The translations under genes were made by a program, and so were the position numbers. 64,000 nucleotides of DNA from Paenibacillus castaneae. Its GTDB lineage: Bacteria > Bacillota > Bacilli > Paenibacillales > Paenibacillaceae. Positions 55,429-63,382 of the stretch are shown here, in pieces. Where the stretch lies: the NCBI RefSeq assembly GCF_002884445.1, contig NZ_KZ614144.1:227272-291271 (forward strand), given 5' to 3'. Numbering within the stretch: position 1 is the stretch's first letter; each line of letters begins with the position of its first letter. Under the pieces are notes generated by a model. The model was not told the origin of the DNA. It was given only the letters and a program-made list of their open reading frames with translations, and did not search any database.

Positions 55429-56687
55429 TGTGTGAATGCGGACGACCGCTTCTCACGAAATAACATAAAGAAAAGCATAGATGCGGTGACATACAACATG
55501 CCAGTAATGCTGAACGTAATGGCATATCCCCAATAGTAGCCATAGGTACTAATCAGATGAGAATGAATAGGGCCCATTGTTGCCCATCCAAGCATGAAGG
55601 CCGTCTGCATGCAGGAATTGGCGAGGCTTTGCTTTTTGGCAGAAACCCGATCAATGAGAACAGCTGACTGAAGCGGGTTGGCTGCATTCATAAGTGCTTG
55701 TCGGAATAAAAAACTGATAGAAGCGACGAGCAGTAAATTTGTGAAGCCTGTTAATAACAAGAAGGGGAGTGAAAGGGTCTGGAATATAACGATCGCTTTC
55801 ACTTGCCCGACTCGATTGGCGAGCGAAGGTCCAATAAGCATGGATATAATGGTCATGACTTGGCCTAACGAAAGCAATAAGCTCATTAAGCTAAGCGATA
55901 TCGAGAATCGATTGGTGAAATATAAATTTAAATAAGGAACGACAAGTCCAGATCCAATGCCGATCAAGAGCTGTATAGAGGCGAATTTAACTATAAAAGA
56001 CAGTTCACCCTTCGATTGCGCTGGCGAGTTCTGAGTCGGATATTTGTTAACAGTAGTATCGCTTTGCTTTCGGATAATGGTTGATTCTCTTATAGCTTGC
56101 AAGGGTAGAAACGCTGCTATGATCGCTAAACTTCCTACAAGTAAAACCAGTTTAAATGAGAGCAGCTTATTCAACCCTGCGGCCTGCATAACATCTACCA
56201 TTACACCTCCGCCCAGGCTTCCTGCAACTTGGGAGGCGAGCACAAACGCAGAATAGATGCTGAATATGCGCAATCGATCGGCTTTATTTATATTTTCGGC
56301 AAGGAAGGGAATGGCGAGTACTTGGAAAATAGCAGCGAATAAGCCAGTCAGAACAGCCATCGTTAGTAGACTGCTCTCTGACTCGAATAAAGAGCGGCCG
56401 GCCAGTACGATACCGCTGCATAGAGCGCCTATTACGAGCAATCGCTTGCGACTGACGCGATCACCAAACAACCCGATAGGAATGAAGCATAACGCCGTTG
56501 CGAGTGATTGCATACTGACGATTTTACCGCTCATGGCGTCGGGGTAGCCAAGTTCGTGTATGTACAAATTGTATAGAACAGAGAACATGCCTGTACCAAT
56601 TTGATATAACATGTTCGCTAGAAAGAATAGACGAATATTGCGGGACCAGCCTTGCCACTCCGTGGCGGTAGATTGAATGAATTTCAT
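55419..56687 (-). CDS. MFS transporter
   Basis: A 422-residue transporter with twelve hydrophobic helices. The MFS loop-2 signature GDRVSRKRLLVIG lies near residue 75. The frame opens at 56810, but AGGAGG followed by GTATAC places the start at ATG 56687, removing 41 unfamily-like residues. Convergent with, and overlapping by 10 nt, the GH2 gene, so the two 3' ends are physically linked. It may import the glycoside or export a product; substrate unknown. Confidence 0.88.
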   Translation of the reverse strand: MKFIQSTATEWQGWSRNIRLFFLANMLYQIGTGMFSVLYNLYIHELGYPDAMSGKIVSMQSLATALCFIPIGLFGDRVSRKRLLVIGALCSGIVLAGRSLFESESSLLTMAVLTGLFAAIFQVLAIPFLAENINKADRLRIFSIYSAFVLASQVAGSLGGGVMVDVMQAAGLNKLLSFKLVLLVGSLAIIAAFLPLQAIRESTIIRKQSDTTVNKYPTQNSPAQSKGELSFIVKFASIQLLIGIGSGLVVPYLNLYFTNRFSISLSLMSLLLSLGQVMTIISMLIGPSLANRVGQVKAIVIFQTLSLPFLLLTGFTNLLLVASISFLFRQALMNAANPLQSAVLIDRVSAKKQSLANSCMQTAFMLGWATMGPIHSHLISTYGYYWGYAITFSITGMLYVTASMLFFMLFREKRSSAFTHYS

Positions 56688-56887
56688 GTATACGCCTCCT
56701 GATGCTATCCAAACAACCTTACTATTCTCGTAACTGTAAATCAATCGAAAATTGTTGCTCAGATGGGTGATAATGGAGAGAAAGTCAATTGTAATGAAGG
56801 GGACAGCCATCTATGAGACTAATTTCCTTCCCGGATGAATCATGATATGCTGAACATAGGAATTGAAAGATAAGGTGAGGGATGTAC

Positions 56888-57250
56888 ATGCAAGCATTTG
56901 TTACGCTTGGCTGCATTTTTATGGTTTTGGCGGTCGGAATTGGTGCGTTCGGTGCACATGCTTTGAAAAGCAGAATAACACCAGATAAGTTGAAGGTATA
57001 TGAGGTTGGTGTGCAGTACCATATCGCACATGCTCTAGGTTTAATTTTGATTGGGCTGCTTGTGAATCAATATCCGGATGCTCAAATCATCGTGACAGCA
57101 GGCTGGTTTCTGGTAGCGGGAATTATTCTGTTCTCGGGAAGCCTATATGTGCTAAGTATTGCAAAAGCTCGTTTTCTTGGTCCTATTACACCGCTGGGCG
57201 GCCTCTCTTTTATGATTGGATGGGCGCTTGTCGTTGTGGGTCTCCTTTAG
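56888..57250 (+). CDS. DUF423-family membrane protein (YgdD-like)
   Basis: A 120-residue protein with four helices and DUF423 markers: GAFGAHALKSRI near residue 19, YHIAHALGLILIG in the second helix and GPITPLGGLSFMIGW near the end. Function unknown. GGTGAGGG upstream favours ATG 56888 over ATG 56882. Confidence 0.9.
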   Translation: MQAFVTLGCIFMVLAVGIGAFGAHALKSRITPDKLKVYEVGVQYHIAHALGLILIGLLVNQYPDAQIIVTAGWFLVAGIILFSGSLYVLSIAKARFLGPITPLGGLSFMIGWALVVVGLL

Positions 57251-57300
57251 GAGATTACCATTTGGGCTCAATTCTTTTCGCTTCATTACCCATCATGGAA

Positions 57301-57326
57301 CAACCCGACCTCATGAGGTCGGGTTG
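57301..57326. terminator. Palindromic terminator
   Basis: CAACCCGACCTCA / TGAGGTCGGGTTG: perfect 13-bp inverted repeat without a loop, followed by GTTTGGGTTTT. It ends the DUF423 gene. Confidence 0.85.
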
Positions 57327-57427
57327 TTTGGGTTTTCTGGCATGTGATAGAAGCGGATGGAAATAGGATTAGCGTCAGGTGAATTCAGCAAAATAATTCG
57401 TTCGATATTGTATTCTGAAGTTATAAC

Positions 57428-57552
57428 ATAAACACGTGTGCATAAAATAATGATTATCAGACCATACAAAAAGATTTATACTAATTATGTAAATAAAGGA
57501 TTGACAGCGCTTTAATACGCAATGTATCATGAGTACATAAACGCGTGTTTAT
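57428..57552 (+). promoter_or_regulatory. sigma-A promoter flanked by two LacI-type operators
   Basis: TTGACA (57501-57506), 18-nt spacer, TATCAT (57525-57530). ATAAACACGTGTGCAT (57428-57443) and ATAAACGCGTGTTTAT (57537-57552) are near-palindromes of the LacI operator type, one upstream and one at the start-site side of the promoter, about 110 bp apart, a spacing that permits looping. The operon downstream starts at 57906. Confidence 0.7.
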
Positions 57553-57612
57553 TTAAGTGGATCTCCTGAAACGCACGACAAAATCATGAAGGCCATTCAC
57601 GACGTATATTAA
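57553..57612 (+). pseudogene. Scrap of a LacI-family regulator (helix-turn-helix end)
   Basis: The frame from 57553 reads LSGSPETHDKIMKAIHDVY then TAA at 57610. It matches the conserved LacI segment V-S-P-E-T-R-E-K-V-L-K-A-I-E-E-L that follows the recognition helix. No start, recognition helix or effector domain is present. Confidence 0.65.
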
Positions 57613-57905
57613 AGAGGTTATGATTGCATGCAGTCTGGTTACGAGGCTCGTGTTGAAGGATCTAAATTTTTTTATTTCATAATAAGAGCGTGTTCACAAA
57701 CTGCTGCGTATGAATGGATTGCCGCAAATGGTGTACATTAGCGCGGAATGTACGCGCATTCATAATAAGTCTGGATTATCGGTTAGGGGCTTCAGAAACG
57801 CTGAAGGCCAAGGAGTCTGTTGTTCACCGCTTCAATACACCCTTAGTTTTAACACAGCGATAAAACGCTGTGTAACAATAGCGTTAAAAAAGGGAGGAAT
57901 TGTAA
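57613..57905. other. Leader region of the second importer operon, no gene seen
   Basis: 293 nt between the LacI scrap and the binding-protein gene. CAGCGATAAAACGCTG (about 57855) forms a small hairpin just before the ribosome binding site GGGAGG. No ORF with a start signal was supported. Confidence 0.4.
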
Positions 57906-59582
57906 GTGAAAAAGATGAAGTCCAGAAGCGTTCTGCCGCTCGCTCTGGTAGTCGTGCTAGTTGTGTTATGCATTTCAGCCTGTGGGAAAGCCTCCACGGA
58001 GTCCGGTGGAAATACCGGCACTTCCCAGGAGAAAATGGATTCTGTTGGGAAATACGAGAATCCAATCACAATGACATGGGCCGTTCAGACTGCAGCAGCT
58101 TCGAAGCTCCTTGATAACGAAACATATGAAGATAACCGTTGGAGCCGCTTGATCAAAGACAAGCTTAATATCAATCTCAAGGTTGCTTTCTCTGCCGACA
58201 GCAGCACCGACGCATACAAAAATAAGCTGAATGCCATCATTGCTTCAGGCGACCTTCCGGATGTTTTCAAAACGCAGGATTCCAATGTATTCCTTCAGTT
58301 AGCAAAGAATGGACAACTGGCCGATCTTACCGATGTTTTTGAGAAATATGCATCAGATTCGCTGAAGGCCTATAAGGAAAGATTTGCTGATTCGTTCAAA
58401 GGCGCTACGATAGACGGCAAGCTTTACGCCATACCGCGCATGAACGATAACTTCCACGAGGCTCCGTTCCTTTGGATTCGTGAGGACTGGTTGAAGAATA
58501 CGAATTCTCAGCCTCCTAAGACAATCGAAGAAATGGTCGCCCTTGCCGAGAAGTTCGCTACTGGCGACCCAGATGGCAATGGTATTAATGGCGACACGTA
58601 TGGACTTGCCCTCAACAAGGATCTCATTAGACAAAATCATGGCAGCATTCTTGGTTTGGTTTCCGCTTTCGGTGTCCCCGGACGTGATGAGAGTATGTTC
58701 TACCGCGACGAGAATGGCAAGATGACTTTTGCTTGGATCCAGCCTAACGTGAAAGAGGCGCTTAGCCTATTGGCCGACATGTATAAGAGAGGCCTTATTA
58801 ATAAAGAATTTACTGCTAATAACGAATCCGCACTTATTGAAGATATAACGAGCGGGAAGATCGGTATGGCTTATGGAAGTAACTGGGGCACATGGTATCC
58901 TTACAACAATGTTTACAAGAAGGATGGCGTCATTGTACATCCATATGCTATTCCTACAAAGTCCGGTTATGATTACAAAATGGGCATAGAGAGCAACGCA
59001 GTTGGCCAGATGACGATGGTCAGCGCGAATTTCAAGCATCCCGAAGCGGTCATCAATATGCTCAATCTGTACGATGAGACTGTCAACTACAAAACGAAAG
59101 AGGACTATCTCAAATACTGGGCGGATGAGCAATACAGGCTCTCCCCTATATATATCGATCAACCGGGTGAGGTTTACGCAGTTGATTTGCTGAAAGCCTT
59201 AGACAAAGGCTCCTCGGAAGGCCTAGCTCCGGCTGCCAAGCCTTTATATGATTATATTGTAGGCTTTGAGGATGGATCTCTTGCCAATGACGATAATGCG
59301 TTTGGCACTTGGGGCCAAATGTCCAAGTCAGGATCTCTGCCGATCGTATTGAACAAGTACATTCCTGATAATGCGATCGTTCAGAGTATCCTGGGAATTG
59401 AAAGACCTGAAGTGTGGCTGACAAACGTTGCTTCACTGGATACGCTCACGATAACAGCGTTTACCTCTATCATTACGGGGTCTAAGCCAGTCGATTATTT
59501 CGATACCTTTGTAGAGCAGTGGCTGAAGGCGGGCGGCCAGAAGACTCTCGACGAGCTTGATAAGATGTATCCGGCCAAATAG
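57906..59582 (+). CDS. Carbohydrate ABC transporter substrate-binding lipoprotein (LipO/LplA type)
   Basis: A 558-residue extracellular binding lipoprotein. Lipobox CISAC (Cys 26). Mature sequence includes KFATGDPDGNGINGDTYG near residue 215 and the KPVDYFDTFVEQWLKAGG ending shared with the protein at 13975. Paralogue in size and order of genes. GTG start with GGGAGG 10 nt upstream. It delivers ligand to the two permeases that follow; ligand unknown. Confidence 0.93.
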   Translation: MKKMKSRSVLPLALVVVLVVLCISACGKASTESGGNTGTSQEKMDSVGKYENPITMTWAVQTAAASKLLDNETYEDNRWSRLIKDKLNINLKVAFSADSSTDAYKNKLNAIIASGDLPDVFKTQDSNVFLQLAKNGQLADLTDVFEKYASDSLKAYKERFADSFKGATIDGKLYAIPRMNDNFHEAPFLWIREDWLKNTNSQPPKTIEEMVALAEKFATGDPDGNGINGDTYGLALNKDLIRQNHGSILGLVSAFGVPGRDESMFYRDENGKMTFAWIQPNVKEALSLLADMYKRGLINKEFTANNESALIEDITSGKIGMAYGSNWGTWYPYNNVYKKDGVIVHPYAIPTKSGYDYKMGIESNAVGQMTMVSANFKHPEAVINMLNLYDETVNYKTKEDYLKYWADEQYRLSPIYIDQPGEVYAVDLLKALDKGSSEGLAPAAKPLYDYIVGFEDGSLANDDNAFGTWGQMSKSGSLPIVLNKYIPDNAIVQSILGIERPEVWLTNVASLDTLTITAFTSIITGSKPVDYFDTFVEQWLKAGGQKTLDELDKMYPAK

Positions 59583-59590
59583 GTCATTAG

Positions 59591-59618
59591 ACGGCGGCGG
59601 GCAGGGTCCCGCCGCCGT
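59591..59618 (+). other. Perfect 11-bp stem-loop between binding-protein and permease genes
   Basis: ACGGCGGCGGG, loop CAGGGT, CCCGCCGCCGT, with no T-run. Same position and likely same mRNA-stabilising role as the hairpin at 15663, but different sequence. Confidence 0.8.
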
Positions 59619-59718
59619 TCATTCAAACGAGTTATGCCGCCATCAGGCGCTGTGTCTATTCGAATGGTTGGATCGCAACAGGACTTGATCCGAATCAATG
59701 ACAGGTGGTGAAAAGCTG

Positions 59719-60636
59719 ATGTTCGTAAACCTGAAACGAAAAGATAGGTTGTTAAGAGATCTTCCCTTGTACTTCATGCTGCTTCCTGCAGTCGTTCTGG
59801 TGGCTATTTTCAGCTATGGCTCCATGGCCGGCGTCATCATCGCGTTCCAGAAATTTGTTCCGGCAAAAGGTTTGTTCGGAGACCAGCAATGGGTAGGTTT
59901 TCAAAATTTCGTTACGTTATTTTCTGTGCCCAATATAGGGCTGGTCATTCGAAATACGGTCATTATTGCATTATTTAAAATGATTGCAGGCGTCATTGTT
60001 CCAGTTGTGTTTGCACTGCTGCTCAATGAAGTTAGGAGTATGTTAACGAAGCGGATTTTCCAGACGGTGGTCTATCTGCCTCATTTCCTGTCATGGGTCA
60101 TATTGTCCGGTGTCCTTATTAACCTACTATCACCGAGCGAAGGTATTGTGAATATATTCCTATCCAAGCTTGGAATGGAACAGATCTTTTTTCTTGGTGA
60201 TCCGGATGTATTTCCAGCAACGATGGTAGTGAGCGATATCTGGAAGGCTTTTGGATTCGGGTCGGTCATATACTTGGCCGCTCTTACAAGCATTGACCCT
60301 TCACTTTATGAGGCGGCAGTTATCGACGGCGCAAACCGTTGGCGACAGACATGGCATATCACTCTGCCCGGGATTTCATCTATTATAGTGCTGATGAGTG
60401 TGCTTGGCCTTGCCAATATCCTCAACGGCGGCTTCGATCAGATCTATAATATGTACAGCCCTGTTGTCTATTCCACCGGCGATATTTTGGATACATTTGT
60501 GTTCCGGCTTGGTATTGAACAGGCTCAATACTCGCTCTCTACGGCTGCAGGTCTGTTTAAGTCAGGCGTATCATTGATTTTCATCGTTGGGTCTTACTAC
60601 TTAGCTGACAAATTCACCGGATATAGAGTTTTCTAG
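59719..60636 (+). CDS. Carbohydrate ABC transporter permease, LplB type
   Basis: A 305-residue membrane subunit with six helices. The EAA loop contains YEAAVIDGANRWRQTWHITLP. The helix-1 region LPLYFMLLPAVVLVAIFSYG matches LplB. ATG 59719 is used, 11 nt after AGGTGG; ATG 59698 precedes that ribosome binding site. It pairs with the next gene. No ATPase in the operon. Confidence 0.94.
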   Translation: MFVNLKRKDRLLRDLPLYFMLLPAVVLVAIFSYGSMAGVIIAFQKFVPAKGLFGDQQWVGFQNFVTLFSVPNIGLVIRNTVIIALFKMIAGVIVPVVFALLLNEVRSMLTKRIFQTVVYLPHFLSWVILSGVLINLLSPSEGIVNIFLSKLGMEQIFFLGDPDVFPATMVVSDIWKAFGFGSVIYLAALTSIDPSLYEAAVIDGANRWRQTWHITLPGISSIIVLMSVLGLANILNGGFDQIYNMYSPVVYSTGDILDTFVFRLGIEQAQYSLSTAAGLFKSGVSLIFIVGSYYLADKFTGYRVF

Positions 60637-60650
60637 TGGAGGACAGAACA

Positions 60651-61550
60651 ATGAAAATAAAAACATCCATCCCACGTAAAATTTTTATTGTGTGTAATAC
60701 CGTTTTCTTGTTGATTATCGCATTAGCATGTATAGCGCCGTTTATTAACCTTCTGGCGGTATCCTTCTCCGACAAAACGGCAGTCGCTGCAGGAGAGGTT
60801 ACCTTTTTCCCAGTCGGCTTTACAACAGTGTCATATGAATTTATTACGAATACATCGAAGTTTTTCGTGTCTCTCCTGGTCTCGCTGAAGCGGACTGCCA
60901 TTGGCGTGCCGGTCAATCTGCTATTGATTATCCTGACTGCGTATCCTCTCTCCAAATCAACAAAGGATTTCAGGGCTCGGAGTATTTTCTCATGGTTCTT
61001 TGTTGTGACCATACTATTCAACGCAGGCTTGATTCCTACCTATATGGTGGTGAGAAATACCGGGTTAATCGATTCAATATGGTCGCTTGTATTGCCAGGC
61101 GCACTTCCGGTTTTCAGCATGTTGGTCGTCATGAACTATATGCGCAGCCTGCCGAAGGAATTGTTGGAAGCGGCGTATATCGACGGCGCAAGTCATGTGC
61201 AGACGCTGCTCAGAGTTGTTTTGCCAGTCTGTACGCCCACGATCGCGACAGTAATGCTGTTTTCGGTTGTAGACCATTGGAATAGCTGGTTCGACGGCAT
61301 GATCTATATGAACCATATTCAAAACTATCCATTGCAGACTTACTTGCAAACGGTTGTCGTGAATCCAGAGGAATTTATGCGCAACAACACCGATCTCGGC
61401 GGTAATTTATCCAAATATCTGTCGATGGTTAGCGCCCGCACTACAGGTGCAGCGCAAATGTTTTTAGCGATGATACCAATTCTGATTATCTATCCGTACC
61501 TGCAAAAGTATTTCACAACCGGGCTTGTGATGGGCAGCGTAAAGGAATGA
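60651..61550 (+). CDS. Carbohydrate ABC transporter permease, YtcP type
   Basis: A 299-residue partner permease: CIAPFINLLAVSFSDKTAV near the start, EAA loop LLEAAYIDGASHVQTLLRVVLP, C-terminus LQKYFTTGLVMGSVKE. ATG 60651 lies 7 nt after GGAGGACAG; GTG 60636 overlaps it. Starts 14 nt after the previous stop. Forms the channel with the LplB-type protein. Confidence 0.94.
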   Translation: MKIKTSIPRKIFIVCNTVFLLIIALACIAPFINLLAVSFSDKTAVAAGEVTFFPVGFTTVSYEFITNTSKFFVSLLVSLKRTAIGVPVNLLLIILTAYPLSKSTKDFRARSIFSWFFVVTILFNAGLIPTYMVVRNTGLIDSIWSLVLPGALPVFSMLVVMNYMRSLPKELLEAAYIDGASHVQTLLRVVLPVCTPTIATVMLFSVVDHWNSWFDGMIYMNHIQNYPLQTYLQTVVVNPEEFMRNNTDLGGNLSKYLSMVSARTTGAAQMFLAMIPILIIYPYLQKYFTTGLVMGSVKE

Positions 61551-61569
61551 TCAAAGAAGGAGTGGGAAA

Positions 61570-62472
61570 ATGAAAATATTTGTTACTGGAGGTACCGGCT
61601 TTATCGGTTCGTATGTCGTCAAGGAACTGCTTCAGTATGGTCATGAGTTGACACTCCTGGCCCGGAATACGAGCAAAGTTTCAGGATTTGTGGGACATGA
61701 ACAGATCCGTTTTGTTTCGGGACAAATGGATAGTTCCGACGCTATCGCTAAAGGGCTTGCGGGGCAAGATGCATGCATCCATGTTGCGCTCTCGTGGCTG
61801 GACGGAACAGCGGAGGAAACGTTAGTACATGAAACGATGCCCTCTGTCCGCCTGTTCCAGATGGCTGCGGAAGCGGGAGTGAAAAAAATCATTTATACCT
61901 CGTCCATTGCAAGCTTTGGATCGGCGCCCAACAAGGATAGTGGGTTTATAAAACCCAATTCGTATTACGGGGCCACTAAGGCGGCTACAGAGGCTTATCT
62001 CATGGCAATAGCCTCTCAGTATCATATTCAGGCAAACATCGTGCGGCCGGGTTACACCTTTGGCAATCCCTGCATAGAGGGCGGGCATCTCTATCCTGAC
62101 CGTAAGATTGTAAATATGGTAGAAAGCGCCCTGAAGAATGAACCGATGTCTTTTATTAAAAACGACGGTACGCAATTCATCTGGGGAGGCGACTTAGCCA
62201 AAGTATACTCCTCTTTGCTCCATTCCGATGAACTGGATCGCGGCTATTATACTGCTGTGAGTACTGAATTCCGTACATGGGCTCAGATAGCGCAAATGGC
62301 CGTAAGCCTTCTTGGTTCCAAAAGCCAAATTTCGTTGGAGGACAAGGGGCGTCCTGAGCCCGAGGCCATGCCAATAGATGTCTCAGAAATTAAGAGTACA
62401 TTTGGGTTTGCTTTCAAAGCCGATGAGTACATGAAGCAGCATATTCAATACTTGAGTACATTAGTTAACTGA
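61570..62472 (+). CDS. NAD-dependent epimerase/dehydratase (extended SDR)
   Basis: A 300-residue enzyme with the NAD-binding motif VTGGTGFIGSYV at the N-terminus and catalytic YYGATKA (YxxxK) near residue 139, with Ser in IYTSSIAS. It acts on a sugar or sugar-derived substrate; the exact reaction is not determinable. GAAGGAGTGGGAAA precedes the ATG. Its paralogue at 63383 shares the fold and motifs. The genes are in the same operon as the importer. Confidence 0.92.
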   Translation: MKIFVTGGTGFIGSYVVKELLQYGHELTLLARNTSKVSGFVGHEQIRFVSGQMDSSDAIAKGLAGQDACIHVALSWLDGTAEETLVHETMPSVRLFQMAAEAGVKKIIYTSSIASFGSAPNKDSGFIKPNSYYGATKAATEAYLMAIASQYHIQANIVRPGYTFGNPCIEGGHLYPDRKIVNMVESALKNEPMSFIKNDGTQFIWGGDLAKVYSSLLHSDELDRGYYTAVSTEFRTWAQIAQMAVSLLGSKSQISLEDKGRPEPEAMPIDVSEIKSTFGFAFKADEYMKQHIQYLSTLVN

Positions 62473-62538
62473 ATGGATCGTTTACATCAATAACAATATG
62501 GGCTCAAGATTGCTTGTCATCATTTAAGGAGGAATCAT

Positions 62539-63312
62539 ATGTCTGACTTTTCAATTGGATCATGGTCATTTCATGCGCTGTTCAATTCTGGGAAAATGAG
62601 CTTGTTTGGTTATTTGGAGAGCTTAAAGTATCGCTATCATCTCCGTCATGCAGATATTTGGAACGGAATGCTGCTCTCTACGGAGGATGATTATATCCAG
62701 AGCATTAAGGATACGTTGGTTGAAGAAGGAATGACGGTCGCGAACCTTGCAGTGGATGGTGCCGACGTCTGGAATGACGATCCCGCTGTTCGTGAACGAA
62801 ACCATCAAAAGGCGCTCTTGTATCTGGATATCGCACGCAGGTGGGGAGTTCAAACTTTGCGGATCGATATGGGGATAAATTCGGTAGAAATGTCCGATGA
62901 ACAGTATGAATTTTGTGTTAGCCGATACCGGGAATATGTGCAATTTGCCAATGATCATGGTTTCCTGGTTGGTCCACAGACTCATCAGCAAGCTGCCCAA
63001 TCTCCTCGAAACTTGGAGCGTTTGAATAATGATATTTCTACGCCTGGGTTCGGGATTATACTCAATGTCAACCGCTGGCTTAAGGACAAGGAAATCGGAG
63101 ACGAGATTGTAGCGCCCTTCACGATTCATGCCCAGTTTGATCGGGCGTTCGTGGATTTTACAGGATCGGAGCTGCGTCATAAGGTACAACTATTGCATCA
63201 AGCGGGGTATCAGGGATGCTGGTCCATGGAATTCCGGGGCGGAGCAGATGAATACTTGGAAGTTGAGCGTGATTTGATTGATATTCGACAAGCCGTAAGG
63301 TCGATAACTTAG
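62539..63312 (+). CDS. Sugar phosphate isomerase/epimerase-type TIM-barrel protein
   Basis: A 257-residue AP_endonuc_2-fold (xylose-isomerase-like) barrel. Metal-site candidates include the Asp/His of HADIWNGM near residue 35, Asp in RIDMGINS near 112, His in GPQTHQQAA near 152 and Glu in SMEFRGGADEYLEVE near 230. Proteins of this family isomerise or epimerise sugars, inositols or sugar acids. GGAGGAATCAT precedes the ATG. Lies between two SDR epimerases, suggesting a short catabolic pathway for the imported compound. Confidence 0.88.
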   Translation: MSDFSIGSWSFHALFNSGKMSLFGYLESLKYRYHLRHADIWNGMLLSTEDDYIQSIKDTLVEEGMTVANLAVDGADVWNDDPAVRERNHQKALLYLDIARRWGVQTLRIDMGINSVEMSDEQYEFCVSRYREYVQFANDHGFLVGPQTHQQAAQSPRNLERLNNDISTPGFGIILNVNRWLKDKEIGDEIVAPFTIHAQFDRAFVDFTGSELRHKVQLLHQAGYQGCWSMEFRGGADEYLEVERDLIDIRQAVRSIT

Positions 63313-63382
63313 CCAAAAGGATATAGTCATCAGGTAAATCCCAATTATTTTAGTCGATAAACAAAAGGGTGGAGGGATTGCT

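Noticed and set aside
57710-58114. 134-residue open frame upstream and inside the binding-protein gene
   Set aside because: Overlaps the certain lipoprotein gene at 57906 in another frame, composition not protein-like, no ribosome binding site.
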